Source: Apium graveolens (taxonomy: Eukaryota; Streptophyta; Magnoliopsida; Apiales; Apiaceae). From it: a stretch of DNA of 64,000 nt. Within the stretch, counting starts at the first letter, position 1. Every line of letters begins with the position of its first letter. A program made the position numbers and the translations under genes. Where the stretch lies: NCBI RefSeq assembly GCF_009905375.1, contig NC_133647.1, positions 134,907,263 through 134,971,262 on the forward strand, in the 5' to 3' direction. The notes under the pieces are model-generated. The model did not search any database and had not been told where the DNA came from. It saw nothing but the letters and a program-made list of their open reading frames with translations. Shown in pieces: positions 1-11,293 of the stretch.

Positions 1-406
1 GAAATCCTTGGATTTATTAGAGTTGCAGAGAAGCAAGGTGTGCTTGAAGGAGTTTCTTGGTGCTGGCATATGTTGAGGTTTGAAGAGCAGAATGTGTCTG
101 ATTTATAAGTTGGATCAGGGTTGTCTTGAAATAGTGTTCATCACACTGCTTTGAAAATGCCCAAGATGGCATACCAGATCTGGAACTAGGGCCTACTTCT
201 CCCCTATGTCCAATGGCTCTTCTTCACTATCTCCACCCTCACCTCCAAAGAATTCTTCTGAACCACCAGTCTCATAATCAACATCACCAGCTATTGAGGG
301 CAAAACTGTGATGGCATCCTTAGCTCTTTCCATGGACTGTGTGCTGTACACCAAATTTAGCATCCTTTCTGCATTGTCATTGCCCTGTCCAGCTAGAAGT
401 TGGTAT
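1..406 (-). pseudogene. Fragment of a Sirevirus-type envelope-position ORF (element X)
   Basis: Read on the minus strand, this matches the better preserved ORF of element H at about 50400-50900. Shared words include MLNLV, followed by an acidic tract rich in E, D and G, then PSW and a stretch with A-S-T and LLxxHLxxLQL. The homology changes frame near position 190, so at least one frameshift has occurred. It ends abruptly at 406, where the LTR of element G begins, so G was inserted into this ORF. The left end runs off the window. In Sireviruses an extra ORF between pol and the 3' LTR is called envelope-like, but its function is unproven and I see no membrane segment here. The family link rests on the match to H inside this window. 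Confidence 0.65.
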
Positions 407-3400
407 TGTGGCACCCTCCAAACCCGGGTCAGAAGTTTGGGGTCCACAACACATACACTATATATGAACCTGTATAAGAAATATTATTAGCAATGACCCT
501 GCTTTATATAACCACGGATCGCAACAGGTTAAAGTATGAAAATAGGCCACAACCTTAACTTTATTACAACGTATCAAATCCCAACTAATTAAACTTACAA
601 CTGGTAATGAAATTATTCTTAAAATCTTACTATCCCACGACCGTAATAATCTCCTGCTAGCTCGATCCAACTCAATCTGGAATCATAGCTCGTACATTAA
701 ACTGGGAAACCTCGCTATCAACCGTATCCTTCTTAACTGTAGAATACATAAAAATTCATAAGAGTGAGCTAACTAGCTCAGCAAGTCATGATAACGATAT
801 TAAGATTAAACAATGATCAAACGAGATGATTCAGAGGAATCAAGTTTCTTGTTAAACAATTATTAGAATTGGATATTTATTTTGAATTTTGAAACCAAGG
901 TTAGGCTGTTGATTAGTCAAACACTAACCCCGAGCAAGGCATACAGCTCTGCTCCATAAACTGGATCCAAGGTGCACATTGGCCAAATTCGACCACGAAT
1001 CTGGTCTGACCACGAATCTGGTCCACATAAAGAAAACTATCCAATTCTAAAGCAGTTCAATATGATAAATGGTATAACTCAATGAAATAAGTTCATCATT
1101 AACAGTAATAAAACATTTGCATATAAAACATTTGCATAAGAGCATGGTGCAATGCATGGGTACCACTATTGTATATCAAAGTATGTAAAAGAAAAGGCCT
1201 CCATCCTGTAAGGGAATCAGGTATTAGATGAATCAAGGATTTTTCAAGGTTTATCTCTTTGATGTTATACAAAATGGTTGGGGTATAAAAGTTTTTGTAT
1301 GTTCAAACAATTCGGTTCCAGTGTTTGGTAGTTATATGTTTGGAGAGTAGTATCATAATTGTGTGGTTTCGTATCTGGAAATCAATAAGGGATGGTTAAC
1401 AAAGAATAGGGTTTACGGCTCAAAGACCAAATGATGTGATCCGGGTTCAAGGCTGTATGATTCAAAGTATTCACAATATAAAACAAAACTATTTTGAATA
1501 CTTAACAATATGTCACAAGAGAATTTAGAAATGTTTGCACTATATCTCGAGAAAGGTTTAGAAGTACTTGCCTTGCAGGGCTTTATAACTATTACTGATC
1601 GACTCTGAGCCGACTCTGTCACTCAGGCTTTATTGTCTATCCACTAGATAACCCTGGATCCGACCTCCACACTTAAGTCCTTTAATTGGAACCTTACTGA
1701 GCTTTTCGACTGACCATCAAATTATCTTTCATCCAATGCCAATTCTTGGGCCTTCCGACTAGAACCTATTTAGTCGAAATACCCTAATTTAGACATTCGA
1801 TTATGCTTGACATATCCTCACTAACAATCTACCTGAACGTTAACAAAACCCGACTCGTAACATACTTCATAGAATAATACACATATCAATTAGGGTTCAC
1901 GTTCTCAAAAAATGATTTTAGCAAAGTATTTCATCACAACACATAATTAGGTTCCGTATAGAGTATTCTTATATAATCGATCGACGTTCCGATAGTCATC
2001 GGGTACGACCTTGCGTTTCCGTAATTTAATTTTCCGGAAATCGGGTAGCACCTCCTTTGATTATCGGCTAACCCGTCGAATACAGTCGACGTCAATTCAA
2101 CAACAACAACCAATCAATCCTACAATCCAGAACTTTACAAATCCCAATTGCAATCACAATTTAATTCAAGCACCAATCAACAATTACAACTCAAAATCCA
2201 ATAACCTCGAATAAAAATATTCATCTACTATTTTGCATCGACTTACAAATAAAATTTATACATTTATTATCTATTTATTTTTAAATATTAGGACTCAGAA
2301 TTGATTCATCACGGTCCACCGTCGGCTCGCCGAGGCTCATCGCCGACGGCTGCAAAATTCAGGGAATTTCGCCGATAAGAAAAATTTATGCAAGTAATTA
2401 TAATTTACTTCACAAATTTTACTCAACGAATTCCCTGTAGAAAATAAAATAAATAATTTAACAAGTATTTCCACAAATTACAACCGGAATTATTCAGAAC
2501 ACAAACAATACACGCACGACCTTGTGGCCGGAAAATAAAACAGCCACAGAGAAGAACTATAGAAAGGCAGGCGGCAACATCAAAGAAAGAAGCTACCAAT
2601 CCCGACTCCCACACTCACATATGTGCACACACGAAAATACACACATATATACGGAAGAATAATCGAAACCATCGGTAATAGTTACCGGAGAAGCAGGCGG
2701 CGCCGGAAAATACAGCGGTAGAAAGAGCAGGAAACAGGGAAGACTCACAGATGAAACAACAGGAAGAGAAGAACAAAGATATGAGAAGGGAAATCAATCC
2801 CGTCCGAGAGAGAATAGAGAGATTAAGCCCCCTTCCCTGACTGCTTTTATTTCTCTGTTATATTTTTCTTTTGTTGTTTTTGTTTTTTTTATTAACTAAT
2901 CTGCAGCCAACACGTGGCTCTCACAATCTTATTTGACTGCCACATGTCTCGTAATTTGGGACACGTATCAATAAACGTACTGCAACCCCTTTTCTGGTTC
3001 GCTATCTCACAATTTATCGAGCCAAGTTGCACATAAAATAAATTCAGAAAATTATCAAAATAGTCTCAAAATATTACAAATATACCGAAGTTAATTAAAA
3101 TATAAATTTCATTATTTTAAAATCATTTCTGAAACGCAATTTATACCCGCTTTTATCAGTTAAACGAATTAATTATTTTAAAATCATTTCTGATCAGTCA
3201 CGCACAAACCCCGAGCAAGGCACACAGCTCTGCTCTATAAACTGGATCCAAGGTGCACATTGGCCTAATTCGACCACGAATCTGGTCTGACCACGAATAT
3301 GGTCCACATAAATAAAACTATCCAATTCTAAAGCAGTTCAATATGATAAATGGTATAACTCAATGAAATAAGTTCATCATTAACAGTAATAAAACATTTG

Positions 3401-5832
3401 CATATAAAACATTTGCATAAGAGCATGATGCAATGCATGGGTACCACGAGGGTATATCAAAGTATGTAAAAGAAAAGGCCTCCATCCTATAAGGGAATCA
3501 GGTATTAGATGAATCAAGGATTTTTCAAGGTTTAGCTCTTTGATGTTAACAAAATGGTTGGGGTATAAAAGTTTCTGTATGTTCAAAAAATTCGGTTCCA
3601 GTGTTTGGTAGTTATATGTTTGGAGAGTAGTATCATATTTGTGTGGTTTCGTATCTGGAAATCAATAAGGGATGGTTTACAAATAATAAGGTTTACGACT
3701 GAAAGATCAAATGATGTGATCCGGGTTCAAGGCTGTATGATTCAAAGTATTCACAATATAAAACAGCCGACTCTGTCACTCAGGCTTTATTGTCTATCGA
3801 CTAGATAACCCTGGATCCGACCTCAACACTTAAGTACTTTGATTGGAACCTTACTGAGCTTTTCGACTGACCATCAAACTATCTTTCCTCCAATGCCAAT
3901 TCTTGGGCCTTCCGACTAGAACCTATATAGTCGAAATACCCTAATTTAGAGATTCGATTATGCTTGACATATCCTCACTAACAATCTACCCGAACGTTAA
4001 CAAAACCCGACTCGTAACATACTTCATAGAATAATACATATATCAATTAGGGTTCACGTTCTCGAAAAACGGTTTTAGAAAAGTATTTCATCACAACACA
4101 TAATTAGGTTCCGTATAGAGTATTCATATATAACCGATCGACGTTCCGATAGTCATCGGGTACGGCCTTGGGTTTCCGTAATTTAATTTTCCGGAAATCA
4201 GGCAGCACCTCCTTTGATTATCGACTAACCCGTCGAATACAGTCAACGTCAATTCAACAACAACAACCAATCAATCCTACAATCCAGAACTTCACAAATC
4301 TCAATTGCAATCACAATTTAATTCAAGCACCAATCAACAATTACAACTCAAAATCCAATAACCTCGAATAAAAATATTCAACTACTATTTCGCATCGACT
4401 TACAAATAAAATTTATACATTTATTATATATTTATTTTTAAATATTAGGACTTAGAATTGATTCATCACGGTCCACCGTCGGCTCACCGAGGCTCATCGC
4501 CGACGGCTGCAAAATTCGCGGGTACCCGTTACTTCGGGTTTCCGACGCGAATTTCGCCGATAAGAAAAATTTATGCAAGTAATTATAATTTACTTCACAA
4601 ATTTTACTCAATGAATTCCCTGCAGAAAATAAAATAAATAATTTAACAAGTATTTCCACAAATTACAACCGGAATTATTCAGAACATAAACAATACATGC
4701 ACGGACTTGTGGCCGGAAAATAAAACAGCCACGGTGAAGAACTATAGAAAGGCAGGTGGAAACATCAAAGAAAGAAGCTACCAATCCCGACTCCCACACT
4801 CACATATGTGCACACACGAATATACACACATATATATGGAAGAATAATCGAAACCATCGGTAATAGTTACCGGAGAAGCAGGCGGCGCCGGAAAATACAG
4901 CGGCAGAAAGAGCAGGAAACAGGGAAGACTCACAGATGAAACAACAGGAAGAGAAGAACAAAGATATGAGAAGGGAAATCAATCCCGTTCGAGAGAGAAT
5001 AGAGAGATTAAGCCCCCTTTCCTGACCGCTTTTGTTTCTCTATTTTATTTTTGTTTTGTTGTTTTTGTTTTTTTATTAACTAATCTGCAGCCAACACGTG
5101 GCTCTCACAATCTTATTTGACTGCCACGTGTCTCGTAATTTGGGACACGTATCAATAAACGTACTGCAACCCCTTTTCTGGTTCACTATCTCGCAATTTA
5201 TCGAGCCAAATTGCACATAAAATAAATTCAGAAAATTATCAAAATAGTCTCAAAATATTACAAATATCCTGAAGTTAATTAAAATTTAAATTTCATTATT
5301 TTAAAATCATTTCTGAAATACAATTTATACCCGCTTTTATCAATTAAACGAATCAACGCGCGGGTAAAATTAATCCCAAAAATTTCCAAAATAATTTTAA
5401 AATTCTCAGAATATTCCAAACTTCAATAAATATAGGTTTCATAATTTTTGAAGAATTATGGAATTAAATGCGGATTTTACAATTAAATACAATCAGAAAA
5501 TCATATAGGGCTAAATAATTGATGAAATGTTGATTTCTAAATTTTATAAAATCCCAAAAATAATTATTGTAATTATAGGACCATAAAAATAATTTTAAAG
5601 ACATTCCAAATATTTATGCAAATAAATTTGCACTAAATCCACTTTTGAAAGTGAAAACAATTCAATACGACTCCATAATTAATCACGCGGACAACCCGGT
5701 ACACAATAAATCACACATATATAATAATCAAACAACACATAGCGGTCAAAACCAATACATATATTTTATTTATTTAATAATTTCTATAATCACATATTTA
5801 AATGATTTAAAAAAAATACACGGGTCGTTATA
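407..5832 (-). repeat. 3' LTR of element G, enlarged by a tandem duplication
   Basis: On the plus strand it begins TGTGGCACCC and ends GGGTCGTTATA. These match the ends of the two A-element LTRs at 37236-40492 and 46350-49609 (TGTGGCGCCC to GTCGTTATA). The A LTRs are about 3.26 kb but this one is 5.43 kb, because a segment of about 2.28 kb is present twice in tandem. Short open frames inside it have no coding support. Confidence 0.8.
913..5353. repeat. Direct tandem duplication of about 2.28 kb inside the G LTR
   Basis: Unit 1 runs from about 913 to 3193 and unit 2 from about 3194 to 5353. The word CCGAGCAAGG recurs with an offset of 2281, and TCGACGTTCC (1981 and 4138) with an offset of 2157. 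The difference is a deletion of about 124 bp in unit 2 near 3766, relative to 1480-1610 in unit 1. The join at 3193 links TTAAAATCATTTCTGA, from late in the LTR, to TCAGTCACGCAC, from early in the LTR. Unit 2 carries its own point differences, so the duplication is not very recent or involved two diverged copies. Confidence 0.85.
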
Positions 5833-5846
5833 TCATTCCCCCCTTA
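5833..5846 (-). other. Polypurine tract of element G
   Basis: The plus strand reads TCATTCCCCCCTTA next to the LTR end, so the element strand has a purine run just upstream of TATAACGACCCG. This is the expected plus-strand primer site. Element A has the equivalent tract at 40493. Confidence 0.7.
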
Positions 5847-8800
5847 AAAAGATTATGTCCTCAGAATCTGGTCTAACTAAATAAGTGTGGATATTTGTCA
5901 AGCATATATGACTCTAATTCCCAAGTAGACTCATCTACTCGAGGATTTCAAACATATTCACTATAGATATACACTCATTTCCAAGGATTCGCCTTTAACG
6001 AATAAGAATTTGAATCAATCACTATATGCAGAACAAACTTGGACAAAAGCCCATTGGCTCCTAATCACTCACTTGATTCGAATCAGATATTATCGCCTTA
6101 ATATTGACACTTAGAACATATTATATGTACATACTGTTGTAACGGTAACATCAACTCATGAATAGCTTTATCTATATTTATCAATACCTCGAATGGTTTA
6201 CTAAATTTAGGACTCAGCTTGTCCCCTCTATTTAGACCTATCCAACCTCTTTCAAGGTGAAACTTTTACTAACACTACTGGTCCTATTTCTATATTCATA
6301 CTCTCTCTTAATATAATTCCGCCTTCTTTTTTTGTCTACTCCGAGCTGCTTCAATCAATATCACTATGCCCTTGGTGTGCTGAATTAACTTAGAATTTGA
6401 CAACTTCCTTTGTCCCATTTTATCTCAATAAAGTGGGGACCTACACTTGTGTCCACATAAGGCTTGGTAAAGTGGCATTCTAAAGCTGACATTAATGATA
6501 AATGATCATCCTAGTTTTCCTTAAAACTCAACCTCTCAGCATATCTTATATTTCCTGAATCGTTTCCTCACTTTGACCCTTCATTTAAGGATGATAGGCG
6601 GTGCTCATTTTCAACTTTAGTTTCCAAACATTTAAACATCTCCTATTCATTTTTATCCGTTAAGGTTGAAAAGTAATTTCATATATTCACTTATTATCAC
6701 TTTTAGGTATTTGAACTTCATATTCCACTCTTTCCAATTCATTTATTAATGCCTCAGTGGTCTTAATTACATCTAATCCTTTCTTTCTGCACAAGGCATC
6801 TGTTACCATACGGCTTTGTTTAGGTAGTTGTTAATGGATTAATTCAGAATCTTTTGTTAATCCTCGGTCAAAATTTCATACTTGAAAACTCAACGTATAG
6901 TTGCTTACCTTCTAATCTTTGGAGAAAAATCCTTGGGCATCCCACACAGACTTTCTTATTCTTTCAATAGCTGAGGATGTTATCAATAAATATAATTTGC
7001 TTATCGAAGTACTCCTTATACACCATGTTCCTTATAAACAACTGATACACTTCTTATTTCATATAATATCACCAGAGCTTGCAATGCTCATAACTCATTT
7101 TAATCATAATCTCTGATTTGTTCTCAGATCGGATCTTAAGTTAATCCCCGAGACATAGCACACTTCTTGAATTAGGTCTTATAAGTAATCAATTCTTTAT
7201 AGGGGTCACTTATTCTTATTCGTTATTTTGTTAAACTCCCGATAATCAGTACATAATCTCATAATTTCATTCCTTTTCTCCCTCAACATCACTGGTACAC
7301 TTTACGATTCTCTTCTTGTAAAACAATTCCTTGGTCTGCCTTATCCACTAGGCCTCCGATACTTCACCTTAATTCTTTGACATGTCTAACACTTCTTAAT
7401 CCATTTTGAAATTTCCTTCTTATACCTGGTTATTACTATTTTTCTTTAAATTTACGTATATCTTGGCATTTCTTAAATAAATTAAATACTTTATATTGTG
7501 AATTCCCTATAAGATCTCATTTCTTAATTCTTTTAATTGTAGCATCCAAGTGCTGGAAGAGAACCTGAAAATATCGTGATCGTTCTTTTGGGTGCATAAA
7601 TTTCCTCTTAGTAACTGTTAACGTCGTGATCCATTATCTTCTTTTGACATCTCTTTATCTTTTCTTAACAGCTCTGACTGAAAGGTCATACTACCCATCC
7701 TTGTTTCCTTGAGATTATATATCTGACTTCCAACTCCAACTTCTGAAATTTCATAGGTAATTCTTTTCGGTATTTTTTTTTGCTTATCGCTTGCCACTAC
7801 ATTTTCTTTTCCTTGTAAATACATACTTCAAACTCTTATGGTCCGTATAGATCTTACATCTTCCTCCATACATGTAATGTTTCACAATCTTTCAAAGCGA
7901 ATATTATTATTACTGCTAATTCCAAATTATGAGTAGGGTACTTCTGCTCATAGGGTTTCGGTTGTCTAGATGCATATACAATAACTTTTATTATGCTGCA
8001 TCAACACACCTCCTACTCCCTTATGAGAAGCATCACTATAAACTACAAAATCTCCTTTATACTTTCAAAGTGATAGAGAGGAGGTGCTGTAACCATTCCT
8101 TCCTTTAACTCCGCAAAACTTTCTTCACCCTTCGCCATTTCATATAAACTTTTTACTTTTCCTGGTTAGCTTCGTCAAAGGTATTGCAACTTTCGAGAAA
8201 TCTTGAACAAACTTCCGATAATAACCGGTTCATAATAAAACTTCTTACTTTTGCTGGTGTTTTTGGTCTTTCTTTATTCATAGTAACTTTAATTTCTGCT
8301 GGATCCCCTTTTGTCTTTTCTCATTGACTAATTATGCTAATAATTATACTTCATACAACCTTTTTCTTCTCCAACTCCCCAGTTTTCATTAAAAGCTTTG
8401 CATGGTCCTCCGTTGACTTTAAGTAACATAAATACAACATATCCATATATTCCTTAAAGATTCTGTCCATCAAGTTTAAATATTACTGGTATATGGGTTA
8501 ATTTAAATGACATTACTAGAATTTTATAGCAGCGGTACTTAGTTCTGAAAATTATCCTTGATATGTCCATAGGTTTAATATTCAATTGATAATACTTAGT
8601 TTGAGGTAACGGATACTTGCTCCTGATTGTAAACTTGTTGAGCTTTCACTAGTCGATGCATAATCTCATACTTCCATCTTACCTATTAACAATTCGTACT
8701 GGTGCACCTTATAGGGTACACTAGGTCTAATTGCTCTTTCTTCTAACATTTCTTGCATTCGCTTTACTAACTCCTTTATTTTATCTGGCGCCATTCTGTG

Positions 8801-9566
8801 CGGGGCTTTGAACACTGGCTTCATTTCAGGTACTAAGTCAATCATGAACTCAATTTCTCTATCTGAAGGAAATATTGGTAAGTCATCTGAAAACATATCT
8901 TGAAACTATAAAGTCTTCAAATTATGTTTGCTCCTGACTTCTATTCATAATCACCATAGTGCTTACATCTCGGTCACCATAACCTCTTAGCTTAAATTAT
9001 TGTTAACAAATTCTTTACCTTCCTTCATCCTCTAAACCTTATTATATTCTCATTTGACATCTTCAGAACTATTGTTCCATCACGACGGTCTACATGGGCA
9101 TCACGCTTAAATAGTTAGTTCATTTCTTAGAATAATGTCAAATCCTTTTATCTTAAATGATATCAATTTTTCACAACTTATCGCCAGAATCTCAATTCCA
9201 CCATTGGTACTCACTTATTTAACAATTACATGTTTTTGATTTGCTAGTCCTTTAGTCATAATCTTATCAATTCAACAAGTTAATTCATCTTATCAACACA
9301 ACCTGGAGAGATAAACAATCAAATTGCTCCCACACCTGTCAATACTTTAACGTATAAGGTATTCACAATAATCATTCACGTCACCACATCCGTATTCTGA
9401 ATAACATATTTCACAGACAATTCATAAACTCTCATTCTTGGAGACGTATTCCTTATTAGAGTAGATTCCCTTGGCTCTGAGTGCATCCCTGACTGGGGCT
9501 AGTGATTTTCAATCCTCACCATATACCCTTGTTTTCTTTCCATGTGTGAGAGGTAGAGGGAACTTC
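5833..9566 (-). pseudogene. Decayed Ty3/gypsy pol of element G (RT, RNase H, probably integrase)
   Basis: The remnants follow pol order on the minus strand. The entry to reverse transcriptase lies at 8896-8666, with a region resembling DREIEFMIDL and then HRMAP. RNase H remnants follow near 8050-7960 (frame reading VVYSDASHKGVGGVLMQ) and near 7860-7800 ([14 protein letters not shown]). Below about 7600 integrase is expected but too decayed to place. Stops and frameshifts occur throughout. At about 8223 the sequence is two bases shorter than the equivalent place in element B (58681 onward), and A has the same loss. The reading is broken at 9566 by element D. Confidence 0.75.
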
Positions 9567-10786
9567 TGAAAGAGATATGTCCTAAGTCCAATCACGTATG
9601 AGGATTTAGGAATAACTTTTATGTAATCTGTTTTGATTTCATTGATATTAATAAAAGACTTGTTTTGTTTTTATTACGGGCTCTATCTATTTAAGTGTTT
9701 AAATAAGATATACCATAGTTTAGAGTAAAGCTTTTTATGGATTATGATGAGATCATAATAGTGAGACCTAAAAGATGATAACTCTAAACTTAAATAGTTC
9801 CTGGTCATATGATTACTAACTGGTAATTAATAATCCGCAAAGATCGGTACATACTATGTTTGTTTCATTATGAAGGATGTCTGTTCTCATAGATATTTGT
9901 GTGGTGACACTATAGCTAGTATGTAGGTGCTTATTATAGAATAAGTTCACTGAACATGACTCGCACAGCTGAACAACTGATGGAGTTCACTCACGTGTCA
10001 ACAGTTGTTCACATAGTGATAGTTGTACAAGTATCCTTAGACTTGAGGTCATCATAGTCATCTTGTGTACACTGAACTATGCTTTGGTTTAGTTCTTAGT
10101 CTCCAGGGATAATTATTAGGGCTCTACTGGGTATAGGAATTTGTACACGAAGATAGTGTATGATCAATAAAGGATCTACCCCTTCCAGTGAAGGAAGAGA
10201 ATGTTCAAAGCTGATCCACTTATGCTAGTTCAGGAATCTATGGCCAGAGTGAATGAAATTAGAAAGGAGTTTTTAATTTACATAGAACTGAGCATAGTGA
10301 ATGGGAAAGCAAATGATTAAATTAGATAGGCTTGACACAAGATCCATGCCTTGTATTTAATCAGGACATTGGAGGGTAGAAGGAGTTAATTGTACGGTAA
10401 CTATTCACTGAATAGGTTCTTGGTATTATAAGCAGTGAATTCATATTATCCGGATAGTCGCGATATGTTGAGAAGCATCACTCAAGATGTAGAATAAATA
10501 TAATTAATCAGTTAATTATATTTAGTGAATTTTAGTATTCATGTAAATAATTAATAAAAGTTTATTATTATTTATTTCTACTACCGGCATAATATTGAAC
10601 CTACAGGGTCACACCATAAAAGAATATTTTCTTTGATGAAATAATGAGAGAGAGAATTATTTTCTAAATAGTTAAGAAAAAGAAATAATGATTAAAATAG
10701 TTTTAATTATTATTAAAGCATTTTATGAAGATAAAATCTGTGGGTTAATATATATAAAGATATAATATAAAACCCTAGGAGAGCCC

Positions 10787-10794
10787 TATAAATA
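10787..10794 (+). promoter_or_regulatory. Probable TATA box in the D 5' LTR
   Basis: TATAAATA lies in the context CCCTATAAATAGAATG, about 490 bases before the LTR end. The position and sequence fit the U3 promoter of a copia LTR. The transcription start is not visible from sequence alone. Confidence 0.55.
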
Positions 10795-11138
10795 GAATGA
10801 GATGGATGGCTCATAAGATTTTTACACACAATTTTGGTTTTGTGAAAACCTAACCTCCATATTCTTCTTCTCTCTCTCTCCCCCAAAACTCCATTTTATA
10901 AAAGCTTAGTTTTATAAAAAGGTTCATCGAAGCGGATCGTTCTTGGTGGATACCGGTAGAGTGCTTCACACACTGAGGAGCAACTGCTAGCACTCCACTT
11001 TTATAAAGCTTCGATTCACGAGGTATGATTTCGATTCCTCAGTTTTTCCCTTTTATATGTTTTTTCTATATGTGCGGTATATGGTTTTTACGGAATAAAT
11101 GTTATTTCACGCTTCCGCTCATCCGTAAATTCCTTCAT

Positions 11139-11150
11139 TGGCATCAGAGC
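11139..11150 (+). other. First primer-binding site copy of element D
   Basis: TGGCATCAGAGC differs by one base from TGGTATCAGAGC, the usual plant complement of the initiator-Met tRNA 3' end. It is the upstream of two copies. Confidence 0.65.
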
Positions 11151-11281
11151 TATTCGATTCACAAGGTATGATTTTGATTCCTCAGTTTTTCCCTTTTATA
11201 TGTTTTTTCTATATGTGCAGTATATGGTTTTTACGGAATAAATGTTATTTCACGCTTCTGCTCATCCGTAAATTTTTTCAT

Positions 11282-11293
11282 TGGCATCAGAGC
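11282..11293 (+). other. Second primer-binding site copy of element D
   Basis: TGGCATCAGAGC again, directly next to the start of the element leader. Being adjacent to internal sequence, this is the more natural functional site. The upstream copy then lies inside the LTR as defined by its outer boundary. Confidence 0.65.

Larger units (their letters stand above)
407..9566 (-). mobile_element. Ty3/gypsy LTR retrotransposon G, 3' part only
   Basis: Minus-strand element of the same family as element A. Plus-strand order is 3' LTR (407-5832), polypurine tract (5833 onward), then decayed pol up to 9566, where copia element D interrupts it. Its gag, primer site and 5' LTR are not found on the far side of D, because D is truncated there and joined to unrelated sequence. 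G sits in the envelope-position ORF of X. The five bases on its left are GGTAT, but the partner copy is missing, so no target duplication can be shown. Confidence 0.8.
9567..11280 (+). repeat. 5' LTR of copia element D
   Basis: Begins TGAAAGAGATATGTCC, and its first 225 bases recur at 29073-29297 with only a few differences seen by eye. A TATA box lies at 10787. The LTR ends TTCA directly before TTGGCATCAGAGC. Because the end of the LTR and the primer site are duplicated in tandem, it ends at either 11137 or 11280. Confidence 0.8.
11011..11293 (+). repeat. 143-bp tandem duplication of LTR end plus primer-binding site
   Basis: The segment from TCGATTCAC through GGCATCAGAGCTA occurs at 11011-11153 and again from 11154, offset 143, with a few substitutions. 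Each copy carries an LTR-like end (TTCA) followed by TTGGCATCAGAGC, so the element has two candidate primer sites. Confidence 0.85.

Noticed and set aside
2011..4982. Paired small frames repeated at an offset of about 2.2 kb
   Set aside because: They arise from the tandem duplication in the G LTR; repetition is not evidence of coding.
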